From Hodarchaeum sp048939725 (GTDB taxonomy: Archaea; Asgardarchaeota; Heimdallarchaeia; Hodarchaeales; Hodarchaeaceae), in NCBI GenBank assembly GCA_048939725.1, contig JBHLPG010000115.1, positions 1-11,245 on the forward strand: a DNA stretch of 11,245 nucleotides. The letters run 5' to 3'. The position numbers were made by a program, and so were the translations under genes. Under the pieces are notes generated by a model. The model was not told where the DNA came from. It searched no databases and saw only the letters and a program-made list of their open reading frames with translations. Numbering within the stretch: position 1 is the first letter of the stretch; each line of letters starts with the position of its first letter. Shown here one piece after another: positions 4,975 through 11,245 of the stretch.

Positions 4975-5947
4975 AAGCAGTATATAGTATGTTTAAACTA
5001 ATGTCAAGAATTATTAATTCCCTATCTTGATCAGCGAGAAAGACATGTTGGTCATCTATCCAAACATCGTGAGGTGCAGCATTCGTATTCTGAGCTATCT
5101 CTTTTGGATGTTGAGGATCAGTAATATTTAGAGTGTAAGTTCCTTGTTGGAGATCAGCAACATTAATAATTGTTGCATTACCACAAACTCCGTACGCTTC
5201 TCCACCAGATTTAGTATAAGTCGCAATTACCGAGGGAGAAGCTGGTTTTGAAATATCTACTATCCTCACACCCATCCAATGGCAACTTAAATACAGTAAT
5301 TTCCCATAAATGTGAATATCCCAAGCACCTCGGGTATTGCTTACCGTTCGGATCAATTGAGGGGAGGAGGGATTAGTTAAATCTACCACCATTAATCCTG
5401 ATTCAGGAACTGAATAATATGCATATTCCCCTTTGATAGCAATGTCGTTCCCTCTTCCTCCTGTAGTGAGAAAAGTTCCCACTTTAGAGGGTGAGGAGGG
5501 GTCTGAAATGTTCAAAATATTAAATCCTGATCCGTGCATTGATATATATGCCAAGTTTTTTTCAACTCGTAATTTATAAGCTCCATGAGTAAGTGTTGTG
5601 CTGCTGATGATCCTTGGATTCTCAATGTTGCTAATATTCACAATTACTAATCCCTCACTATCACCAGCGATATATGCTAAATCATTATCAAGCACTATCC
5701 CTCCAGCACCATCATTGATACTAATTCTACTGATTCTTCTTGTATTTCTAGGTGTTGCTATATCGTAAATTGACACCCCATCATTGGTAGACACGAATGC
5801 ATAATTATCTTGAATGCAAATATCATAACCTACATGGATTCCTCTGACTAATTGAGGAAGAAAAATAACCCCTAGAAGAATCCCCGCTCCTACACTAATC
5901 ACGATCCCAACAGATATTGTCTTTTTTGAAACCAATGCACTGTTCAT
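4970..5947 (-). CDS. Membrane-anchored LVIVD-repeat beta-propeller
   Basis: The protein has 325 residues. The N-terminus MNSALVSKK is followed by a single transmembrane helix at about 10-30, with the positive residues before it, predicting the rest outside the cell. Residues 40-320 contain seven LVIVD-type repeats about 40-44 residues apart. Their core strands are at 58 (VSIYDI), 100 (LVIVNI), 142 (FNILNI), 185 (LMVVDL), 227 (VRIVDI), 271 (YTLNIT) and 311 (LIILDI), several followed by NP or DP-x-x-P. Seven repeats fit a closed seven-bladed propeller. The family occurs on archaeal and bacterial surfaces and is thought to mediate binding; the ligand is unknown. Only C44, C222 and C255 are cysteines. 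The same-strand hydrolase gene upstream ends 174 bp before this start. No archaeal sorting motif is seen. The start codon follows AGAGG directly, so the transcript may have a very short leader. Confidence 0.85.
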   Translation of the reverse strand: MNSALVSKKTISVGIVISVGAGILLGVIFLPQLVRGIHVGYDICIQDNYAFVSTNDGVSIYDIATPRNTRRISRISINDGAGGIVLDNDLAYIAGDSEGLVIVNISNIENPRIISSTTLTHGAYKLRVEKNLAYISMHGSGFNILNISDPSSPSKVGTFLTTGGRGNDIAIKGEYAYYSVPESGLMVVDLTNPSSPQLIRTVSNTRGAWDIHIYGKLLYLSCHWMGVRIVDISKPASPSVIATYTKSGGEAYGVCGNATIINVADLQQGTYTLNITDPQHPKEIAQNTNAAPHDVWIDDQHVFLADQDRELIILDISLNILYTAY

Positions 5948-6092
5948 CCTCTGGTTGAATTAAAACACAGTTTCTAAGAGAATAAAATAAAAATTATGAA
6001 CAATGCAACTCCCCAATCAGGAGAACTCACAACTAAGGAAAAAGAACAGAATTTAAATCTGCATTTATTGAAAAAATTGAGGAAGAATTACC

Positions 6093-6111
6093 AAGGAAGA
6101 AAATCTTCCTT
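6093..6111 (-). terminator. Hairpin terminator candidate after the beta-lactamase-family gene
   Basis: AAGGAAGA (6093-6100), an AAA loop and TCTTCCTT (6104-6111) form a perfect 8-bp stem 10 nt beyond the stop of the minus-strand hydrolase gene. On that strand T-rich sequence follows within about 15 nt (CAATTTTTTC). It would separate this gene from the propeller gene. Confidence 0.45.
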
Positions 6112-6121
6112 CCTTCTTTAT

Positions 6122-7564
6122 TTAACTACTCTTATTTATTCTGTAATTTACTTTGTGCATAAGATGTCGCTCATAATCAAAGGTTATCTCCCCATTCTCA
6201 TGTAGTGTAAAGATCACATCCATCTTTCCATATGGAGTAATTACATAGAATTTTAAGGGAGTCGCGTCTTCTGAGTAAGGAATCAAAGGAAAAGAAAATT
6301 TCTCCACCAGATTTCCTTCTAGATATAAGAGTCCAACCTTCTCTACGACTTCCATAGTTATTGTTTTCTTATACGCCTCATATTTTCCAACGATTTTTTC
6401 AAAATAATCTCGACGTTTAATGAATGGTAACTCAGTGTCAGGGTCTTTCCCCATCAATAAAATCATGGCATAATCTAATAAATGTCTTGCTAACCAGCCT
6501 ACGTTGTATAATTGAGCATAGGTGATTTGAAGTTCAGGGATAAACCCAACAAATCCTCCAGACACGCCTGACGCTCCACTGTGAGTAATTAGGGTATAAC
6601 CATGATAATTATCAATACGACTCCAGCCATAACCATAAGCAGCTTTCCCTTTATGAAGTAAAAAATTCTCCCCTTTCAGATTCGTATTATGAGGCTTTTG
6701 CATTTCCTGTATCAGGTTTGCATCAAGTATCTGTTTCCCATTAAAAGACCCATTATTGATATGAAATAGTAAGTAATTCGTTAATTCTCGTACTGATGAA
6801 TTGAGTCCTCCTGCACCTGAATTGAATGGCCCCGTTAAATGAGGTTTAGGTATTCGTTTAATATTTTCTTTCTCAACTTTACTACAATACCCCTTAGAGA
6901 TATCCTCATCCTTTTCCAATTCCTCTCTTGAAAATGTGCTTCTTTTCATATCCAGAGGATCAAACACGTGATCCTTCATGTACTTCTCATAAGTCTTGCC
7001 AGAGACTCTAGCAATAATCTGACTTAACATTGTAAATCCCCCATTGAAATAATAGAATTTATTTCCAGGTAGGGTAAGTACTTCTTTCTTTGCATCATTG
7101 ACATGAAACCAGAAATCCTCCCAATTACCCATGGGGAAATTAGGAAAAGTTCCCTCTGTGAGTTCTAACTCTTCATTTACAATGCGGAAAACATAATCGC
7201 TCAAAGAGGGAATACTGGACGCATGGCACATTAGATGATGGATAGTGATCGGATCATCTTCAAATCCAATCTTGACGGGAATATAGTTAGAAATCGGATC
7301 GTAAATATTCAATTTCCTTTCTTGATGTAATTGTAGCAGAGCTACACAGGTCATGGATTTAGTTATGGAAGCAATACCATATAATGTATCAATAGTTGCT
7401 GATTTTCCTCCCTTCCACTCACGGGACCCAAATGCTCTTTCATAAAGAGGTTTATTGTCTTTTGTGATGAGAATGGACATTCCGGGAACTTTACCATCTC
7501 TCATTAGCCGCACAACTTCTCGGTCAAACTTATTTTTGAATATATTAATTGAAAATTGAGTCAT
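6122..7564 (-). CDS. Serine beta-lactamase/esterase-family hydrolase (class C beta-lactamase-like)
   Basis: The 480-residue protein belongs to the beta-lactamase-related serine hydrolases, which include DD-peptidases, esterases and class C beta-lactamases. The three active-site motifs are present: S66-I-T-K69 (SxxK, nucleophile S66), Y172-F-N174 (YxN) and H328-S-G330 (replacing KTG, as in many esterase-like members). Other family landmarks are LMCHASSIPS (111-120), SGAGGLNSSVREL (249-261) and GFVGFIPE (338-345). No signal peptide or membrane segment is seen, so it is probably cytoplasmic. Archaea lack murein, so cleavage of a small ester or amide or a D-amino acid peptide is more likely than a cell-wall role (inference). 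Residues 370-480 form an extra C-terminal domain seen in some relatives. GGTGA lies 7 nt before the ATG and fixes the start. It is divergent from the serine dehydratase gene. Confidence 0.88.
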   Translation of the reverse strand: MTQFSINIFKNKFDREVVRLMRDGKVPGMSILITKDNKPLYERAFGSREWKGGKSATIDTLYGIASITKSMTCVALLQLHQERKLNIYDPISNYIPVKIGFEDDPITIHHLMCHASSIPSLSDYVFRIVNEELELTEGTFPNFPMGNWEDFWFHVNDAKKEVLTLPGNKFYYFNGGFTMLSQIIARVSGKTYEKYMKDHVFDPLDMKRSTFSREELEKDEDISKGYCSKVEKENIKRIPKPHLTGPFNSGAGGLNSSVRELTNYLLFHINNGSFNGKQILDANLIQEMQKPHNTNLKGENFLLHKGKAAYGYGWSRIDNYHGYTLITHSGASGVSGGFVGFIPELQITYAQLYNVGWLARHLLDYAMILLMGKDPDTELPFIKRRDYFEKIVGKYEAYKKTITMEVVEKVGLLYLEGNLVEKFSFPLIPYSEDATPLKFYVITPYGKMDVIFTLHENGEITFDYERHLMHKVNYRINKSS

Positions 7565-7647
7565 AATATCACCAGAATCTACAATTGATTTTAATTATGA
7601 ATAATAAATGTCTTGAAGCAAGGTTGATGTCAGGAAGGTAATACCTC
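7565..7647. promoter_or_regulatory. Divergent promoter region of the hydrolase and serine dehydratase genes
   Basis: The 83-bp gap serves both genes. For the plus strand, TTTTAATTA (7589-7597) is TATA-like with a start expected near 7620, and GGAAGGT (7633-7639) is a Shine-Dalgarno sequence 8 nt before ATG 7648. For the minus strand, GGTGA (about 7571-7575) is the ribosome site and an AT-rich stretch near 7595-7610 is the likely TATA. The two TATA regions nearly overlap, so the genes may compete or share control. Confidence 0.45.
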
Positions 7648-9207
7648 ATGGGGATAAAGAAATTTCCTAGTATTTTTAATGATGTTATTGGTCCAATCAT
7701 GAGAGGCCCTTCGAGTTCTCATTGTGCAGCTTCTGTCAGGATCGGTAAGATAGCAAGGGACTTGATGGGAGGTAACATTCAAGAAATCTTAATAGTATTT
7801 GATACTAATGGTTCACTAGCTACAACACATGAAAGTCAAGGATCTGATATGGGACTGTTTGGAGGATTTCTAGGGTGGGAAGCCACGGATGAAAGACTAG
7901 TTGATTCTGTAAAAGCGATAAGGGATGCTGGAATCAAAGTATGCATTGAAATTAAAGATTTGAACATGAAACATCCAAATACCTACAAACTAACACTAAA
8001 AAATAACAAAGAAATTCATGAATTGGTTGCAATTTCCACAGGTGGTGGGATGATAGAAATAATTGAGATTGATAACGTTACAGTCTCAATGACTGGGGAT
8101 CAGTTTGAAACTTTAATTTTCACAACAGATGATCAAATTCTGAGATTTATTCAAGATACTATTCCTCCTTATGAAATCATTCACAATGTTGGAGCAGAAA
8201 CTAGTTTTATTGAAATAAAGACACATAGGCCTTTGGATACAAAGATACTCAATCAATTTAAAACTGAATTCAATGTTAAAGATATTAAAGTAATAAAACC
8301 CGTTTTACCAGTGTTATCCCAAAAGGAGATGCAAGTTCCATTCATTACATGTGAAGAAATGCTCAAATATAACGAAGACAAAAATTTATCATTATGGGAG
8401 TTAGCAATTCATTATGAAAGTATTAGAGGCCATATTTCTGCTGATGAGGTTTACAACCAAATGAAAAAAAATGTTGAAATTATGAAAAAGGGCATCTTAG
8501 AAGGAATCAAGGGAACTGATTATAAGGACAGAATTTTGGGGTACCAATCAGGGGCCTTCAAGATACAAATGGAGAAAAAGAAATTGCTAGATGGAGGGAT
8601 CTTAAACCAAATGATTCTTTATGTCACTGCAATGATGGAAACAAAAAGTTCTATGGGAGTAATAGTTGCTGCTCCAACCGCAGGGGCATGTGGAGCTGTC
8701 CCAGGTGCTTTGATAGGTGCAGGTGACACAATGGATTTAACAATAGCTGAAATCACTAGAGCAATGCTCGCTGCGGGAATTATAGGAATCTTTATTTCAA
8801 ATAAATCAACTTTCTCGGCAGAAATCGGAGGTTGCCAAGCTGAATGCGGTTCAGCATCAGGAATGGCTGCTGCAGGCCTTGTAACTTTAATGAAGGGCAA
8901 TACACAACAAGCAATAAATGCAGCATCAATGGCATTACAAAATATTTTCGGGATGGTCTGTGATCCAGTAGCAAATAGGGTGGAAGTACCTTGCTTAGGT
9001 AAAAATGTTTTAGCAACAAGTAATGCTTTATCTTGTGCAAACATGGCGTTGGCCAATTATGATGTCGTAATCCCTTTAGGAGAGGTTATTGAAGCAATGG
9101 ATAAAGTAGGACGGAGTCTTCCTCATGAATTAAGATGTACAGCTTTGGGGGGGTTATCCGTAACTGAAACGTCTCAATTAATAGAGAATAAACTTAAGAA
9201 GCTTTAA
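7648..9207 (+). CDS. Iron-sulfur-dependent L-serine dehydratase, beta and alpha domains in one chain
   Basis: The enzyme would deaminate L-serine to pyruvate and ammonia with a [4Fe-4S] cluster. Residues 8-220 are the beta domain (FNDVIGPIMRGPSSSHCAAS) and include an ACT-like part near 175-217. The alpha domain occupies about 240-519, with AAPTAGACGAVPGAL, GGCQAECGSASGMAAAGL, CDPVANRVEVPC and a C-terminal helix. The cluster cysteines are C396, C438 and C449, spaced 42 and 11 as in the Legionella enzyme (343, 385, 396). The 519-residue fusion form is known in the family, while many archaea and Gram-positives have two subunits. Oddities are SSSHC where SSSHT is usual, and GSLATTHESQGSDMGLFGG in place of the usual GSFA..Y.GHGTD loop. 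Substrate may therefore differ from plain serine. Its stop codon overlaps that of the convergent dehydrogenase gene. Confidence 0.9.
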   Translation: MGIKKFPSIFNDVIGPIMRGPSSSHCAASVRIGKIARDLMGGNIQEILIVFDTNGSLATTHESQGSDMGLFGGFLGWEATDERLVDSVKAIRDAGIKVCIEIKDLNMKHPNTYKLTLKNNKEIHELVAISTGGGMIEIIEIDNVTVSMTGDQFETLIFTTDDQILRFIQDTIPPYEIIHNVGAETSFIEIKTHRPLDTKILNQFKTEFNVKDIKVIKPVLPVLSQKEMQVPFITCEEMLKYNEDKNLSLWELAIHYESIRGHISADEVYNQMKKNVEIMKKGILEGIKGTDYKDRILGYQSGAFKIQMEKKKLLDGGILNQMILYVTAMMETKSSMGVIVAAPTAGACGAVPGALIGAGDTMDLTIAEITRAMLAAGIIGIFISNKSTFSAEIGGCQAECGSASGMAAAGLVTLMKGNTQQAINAASMALQNIFGMVCDPVANRVEVPCLGKNVLATSNALSCANMALANYDVVIPLGEVIEAMDKVGRSLPHELRCTALGGLSVTETSQLIENKLKKL

Positions 9208-10193
9208 ATCTCAACCTCTATTCCTTTATTCATTTCTCGTGCTTTGTCATAGACCAATTTGGCAGTAGCAGCATCTTGAATTGCTAAACCTACTGATTTA
9301 AAGAGTGTAATTTCTGACTCATTTTCCCTCCCAGGTTTTTTTCCAGAAATAATTTCACCCAATTCAGCATGAAAATGCTCTTTCGTTATTACACCTTCCT
9401 TCATCGGTATGATTAAATCCCCAGCCTCATCGAGGCATGAATGGAATTCATCACATACAACTTTTGCTCGTCGAACTGTTTCCGTATCTACTTCTCGGGT
9501 TTCGGGAGTGTATGCTCCAATAGCGGATATGTGCACTCCTGGGTCAAGCCATTCTCCTTTGAATACAGGAATTGGGGACGTTGTGGCTGTCAAAACTATA
9601 TCCATTCCTATTATTGCTTCCTTAGATGATGCTACGACTTCTATGTCTATATTTGGTAATCTTCCTGCCATTTTCTGTGCAAAAATTTCTGCTGCTTCTT
9701 TCCTAACATCGTACACCTTACAATGTTTAACTCCTGGTCGTGCAACACAAGCTGCCCATAATTGTGTAGATCCTTGCACCCCAGTGCCAAAAAGACCGAC
9801 ACTTTGAATATCTTTTCTTGCTAAATATTTGATTGCACACCCTGAAACAGCGCCTGTCCTCATTGCTGTCAAATAACTCCCATCCATAATCGCTAAAACA
9901 TCCCCCGTTTCAGGATCCTGTAAAAGCACCTTACCTAAGATAGTTGGTAGGTTATATTTTTCGGGATTATTTTCAAACACTGTGACAATCTTGACAGCCA
10001 GTGATCTCGTTTGAGGGAGAAAAGCGGGCATGTAAAGGCTAATCCCATTCTCTGTTGGAATTAATATTCGTTGGGGTAAAATAGCTAATCCTTCTGATAG
10101 CTCTCGAAAAGCAGTCTCCATAACAGCTATAGTTTCCTTCATCGAAAGGACTGATTCGACATCTGCTTTCGATAGAATCAAAACTCTACTCAT
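9204..10193 (-). CDS. Ornithine cyclodeaminase / mu-crystallin family, probable NAD(P)-dependent alanine dehydrogenase
   Basis: The 329-residue protein has an N-terminal dimerisation/catalytic domain and a Rossmann domain with GLFGTGVQG (133-141). Family residues are present: K68 in SLAVKIV, R112 in TAMRTGAVSG and D307 in AIQDAATA. The family contains ornithine cyclodeaminase, archaeal alanine dehydrogenase (AF1665 type) and Delta1-pyrroline-2-carboxylate reductase. Archaeal context and the serine dehydratase beside it favour alanine dehydrogenase (pyruvate + NH3 + NADH to alanine), but I cannot exclude the others. A longer frame begins at GTG 10232 (13 more residues). I chose ATG 10191-10193, because GAGGG sits 8 nt before it and a TATA box (TATAAATC, about 10248-10255) predicts a transcript starting near the GTG. 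The gene is convergent with the dehydratase (4-nt overlap) and divergent from heliorhodopsin. Confidence 0.87.
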   Translation of the reverse strand: MSRVLILSKADVESVLSMKETIAVMETAFRELSEGLAILPQRILIPTENGISLYMPAFLPQTRSLAVKIVTVFENNPEKYNLPTILGKVLLQDPETGDVLAIMDGSYLTAMRTGAVSGCAIKYLARKDIQSVGLFGTGVQGSTQLWAACVARPGVKHCKVYDVRKEAAEIFAQKMAGRLPNIDIEVVASSKEAIIGMDIVLTATTSPIPVFKGEWLDPGVHISAIGAYTPETREVDTETVRRAKVVCDEFHSCLDEAGDLIIPMKEGVITKEHFHAELGEIISGKKPGRENESEITLFKSVGLAIQDAATAKLVYDKAREMNKGIEVEI

Positions 10194-10342
10194 ATTTTTT
10201 CCCTCAATCTTTTTTCTAATAAATCTTCTCACATGAATCTAGGGATTTGATTTATACGAAAAATGCGTGATAATTCTTTTATATTTTCTAATTCAAGGTA
10301 ATTCATATCTTAAATTTACTAATTTAAGGTGAGGTAGAAAAT
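10194..10342. promoter_or_regulatory. Divergent promoter region of the dehydrogenase and heliorhodopsin genes
   Basis: On the minus strand CGTATAAATC (about 10248-10257) is a good TATA box for the dehydrogenase. On the plus strand TTTATATTTT (10278-10287) is the TATA candidate for heliorhodopsin, with a start expected near 10310. GGTGAGGT (10329-10335 region) is a strong Shine-Dalgarno sequence 7 nt before ATG 10343. The two TATA boxes lie about 30 bp apart, back to back. AATTCAAGGTAATTC (10290-10304) has a short direct repeat of AATTC. No clear operator palindrome is seen. Confidence 0.5.
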
Positions 10343-11170
10343 ATGACTGAATTTTCGTTTGTAGATGGTGAGACTTCACCAATCAGTATGAGTTACCTAA
10401 AGAAATTCAATATAGCTATGGCTATTTTGCATTTTGTACAAAGTGTTTTGATACTTACGCTTAGCTTGTTTATTGATGAGATAAGAAACTTTTCTGTCGA
10501 TATATATAAATCCAGCTTGGTGATAAAAGAATTGACAGGAACAAAACCTATTTTTGCTCCTGAACCCAGTGTATTTTTTGCATTTGAGAATATTGCGGGC
10601 ATTCTATTAGCAAGTTTCTTACTAATGTCAGCGATTGCCCACTTTCTTATTGCATTCCCGCTAAATAATTCCTATGTAGAAAATCTGAAGAAAAGGATGA
10701 ATCCTATTAGATGGTGGGAATATTCATTCAGTTCCTCAGTAATGATAATTTTTATTTCGTTGTCATTTGGAATTCTTGATTTTTGGATTATTGCACTAGT
10801 ATTTGTATTAAATTTTTTAATGAACATGTTTGGTTTACTTATGGAAAGAATTAATCAATATACTGAGAAAACAAGTTGGTTACCCTATTGGTTAGGATGG
10901 ATTGCAGGTATTGTGCCATGGATTGTCATTGTAGACACATTTTTAAGTTTTGATACTGGTGTTGGCGATGCTATCCCCACATTTGTTTATATTGCTGTGG
11001 TTATGTACTTTATCTTCTTTAACAGCTTTGCTTTCAACATGTTTCTCCAGTATAAGAAAATCGGTCCTTGGAAAGATTATCTTTTCGGAGAACGAGGGTA
11101 CCAGATTCTAAGCTTAGTTGCTAAATCAGCTCTGTGTTGGCTTGTATTTACAGGTCTAATTTTTGTGTGA
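10343..11170 (+). CDS. Heliorhodopsin
   Basis: A complete 275-residue seven-helix membrane protein of the heliorhodopsin family, retinal photoreceptors whose N-terminus faces the cytoplasm. Helix G carries SLVAKSALCW, with K261 as the retinal Schiff-base lysine. Helix C carries RWWEYSFSSS (123-132), with E126 matching the counterion E107 of HeR 48C12. H30 in helix A (AILHF) and H100 in helix B match the paired histidines near the Schiff base. The long A-B loop (about 44-77) fits the beta-strand loop of the family. Helices lie near 20-44, 78-104, 122-145, 146-168, 180-203, 212-236 and 252-274. C265 follows the lysine where Ala is common (KSALAW). Heliorhodopsins do not pump ions in most tests and are proposed to signal or aid stress responses; some viral ones conduct protons. 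No photolyase or carotenoid gene is in the window. It ends in a strong terminator. Confidence 0.96.
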   Translation: MTEFSFVDGETSPISMSYLKKFNIAMAILHFVQSVLILTLSLFIDEIRNFSVDIYKSSLVIKELTGTKPIFAPEPSVFFAFENIAGILLASFLLMSAIAHFLIAFPLNNSYVENLKKRMNPIRWWEYSFSSSVMIIFISLSFGILDFWIIALVFVLNFLMNMFGLLMERINQYTEKTSWLPYWLGWIAGIVPWIVIVDTFLSFDTGVGDAIPTFVYIAVVMYFIFFNSFAFNMFLQYKKIGPWKDYLFGERGYQILSLVAKSALCWLVFTGLIFV

Positions 11171-11202
11171 AATTACACAAAAAATCTCTTTTTTTCTTTT
11201 TT
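11160..11202 (+). terminator. Hairpin plus T-tract terminator of heliorhodopsin
   Basis: TTTTTGTGT (11160-11168) and ACACAAAAA (11175-11183) form a perfect 9-bp stem with a 6-nt loop that includes part of the stop codon. TTTTTTT-C-TTTTTT follows at 11189-11202. It is the strongest terminator in the window. Beyond it, to the right edge, I see no gene. Confidence 0.7.
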
Positions 11203-11245
11203 GCTACCTTTAAGTCTTATTTTTTAGCTGGTTCGAAACACCGTA

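Noticed and set aside
5996..6205. Plus-strand frame of 69 codons starting MNNATPQSGELTTKEK
   Set aside because: Its last third is the antisense of the hydrolase gene, it has no Shine-Dalgarno motif and it crosses the terminator hairpin at 6093-6111. The polar N-terminal part is coding-like, so a small gene is not fully excluded.
8619..9056. Minus-strand frame of 145 codons inside the serine dehydratase gene
   Set aside because: It is the mirror of the conserved alpha domain and its Ala/Pro-rich translation matches no family. The plus-strand gene explains the open frame.
9409..9807. Plus-strand frame of 132 codons
   Set aside because: It lies wholly antisense to the Rossmann domain of the dehydrogenase gene, with no ribosome site or domain of its own.
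11219..11245. tRNA-like GGTTCGAAAC near the right edge
   Set aside because: The T-loop-like heptamer lacks a pairing 5-bp stem on either strand and no acceptor or anticodon arm is visible.

Overview
The window is AT-rich and densely packed with short intergenic gaps. It most likely comes from an archaeon, and an Asgard-like (for example Heimdallarchaeia-related) archaeon is my best guess. The archaeal assignment rests on a Sulfolobus/SOSS-B-type single-stranded DNA-binding protein, a PPOX protein of the F420-dependent type, TATA-like boxes about 25 nt ahead of inferred starts, and T-rich terminators. The Asgard placement is an inference from gene content (heliorhodopsin beside these genes) and was not tested by phylogeny.

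Left part (1-2621). A truncated minus-strand OB-fold SSB gene runs off the left edge. It is followed by about 670 bp with no intact gene, holding only two weak coding relics. Next comes a divergent pair: a PadR-like winged-helix regulator with a Cys-Cys pair (minus) and an arsenite methyltransferase ArsM (plus). The gap between them carries two separate palindromic blocks, each next to a TATA-like box. This looks like a self-contained arsenic-response module run by a PadR-type rather than an ArsR-type repressor.

Middle part (2744-7564). The plus strand carries a flavin reductase-like protein, peptide methionine sulfoxide reductase MsrA directly abutting a PPOX-family flavin/F420 protein, and a cysteine-rich TIGR04076 protein. 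Together they suggest a redox and thiol-stress neighbourhood. On the minus strand lie a membrane-anchored seven-bladed LVIVD propeller and a serine beta-lactamase/esterase-family protein.

Right part (7648-11245). A single-chain iron-sulfur L-serine dehydratase (plus) meets an ornithine cyclodeaminase/alanine dehydrogenase-family gene (minus) tail to tail, the two stop codons sharing a TTAA. The pair could connect serine to pyruvate and then alanine. Divergent from the dehydrogenase is a complete heliorhodopsin with the retinal lysine and the TM3 glutamate. It ends in a hairpin plus T-tract terminator.

The observations most worth following up are the ArsM in which the usual first-step cysteine is a serine, the PadR-arsM divergent control region, the heliorhodopsin and its context, and the altered substrate-loop motifs of the serine dehydratase.
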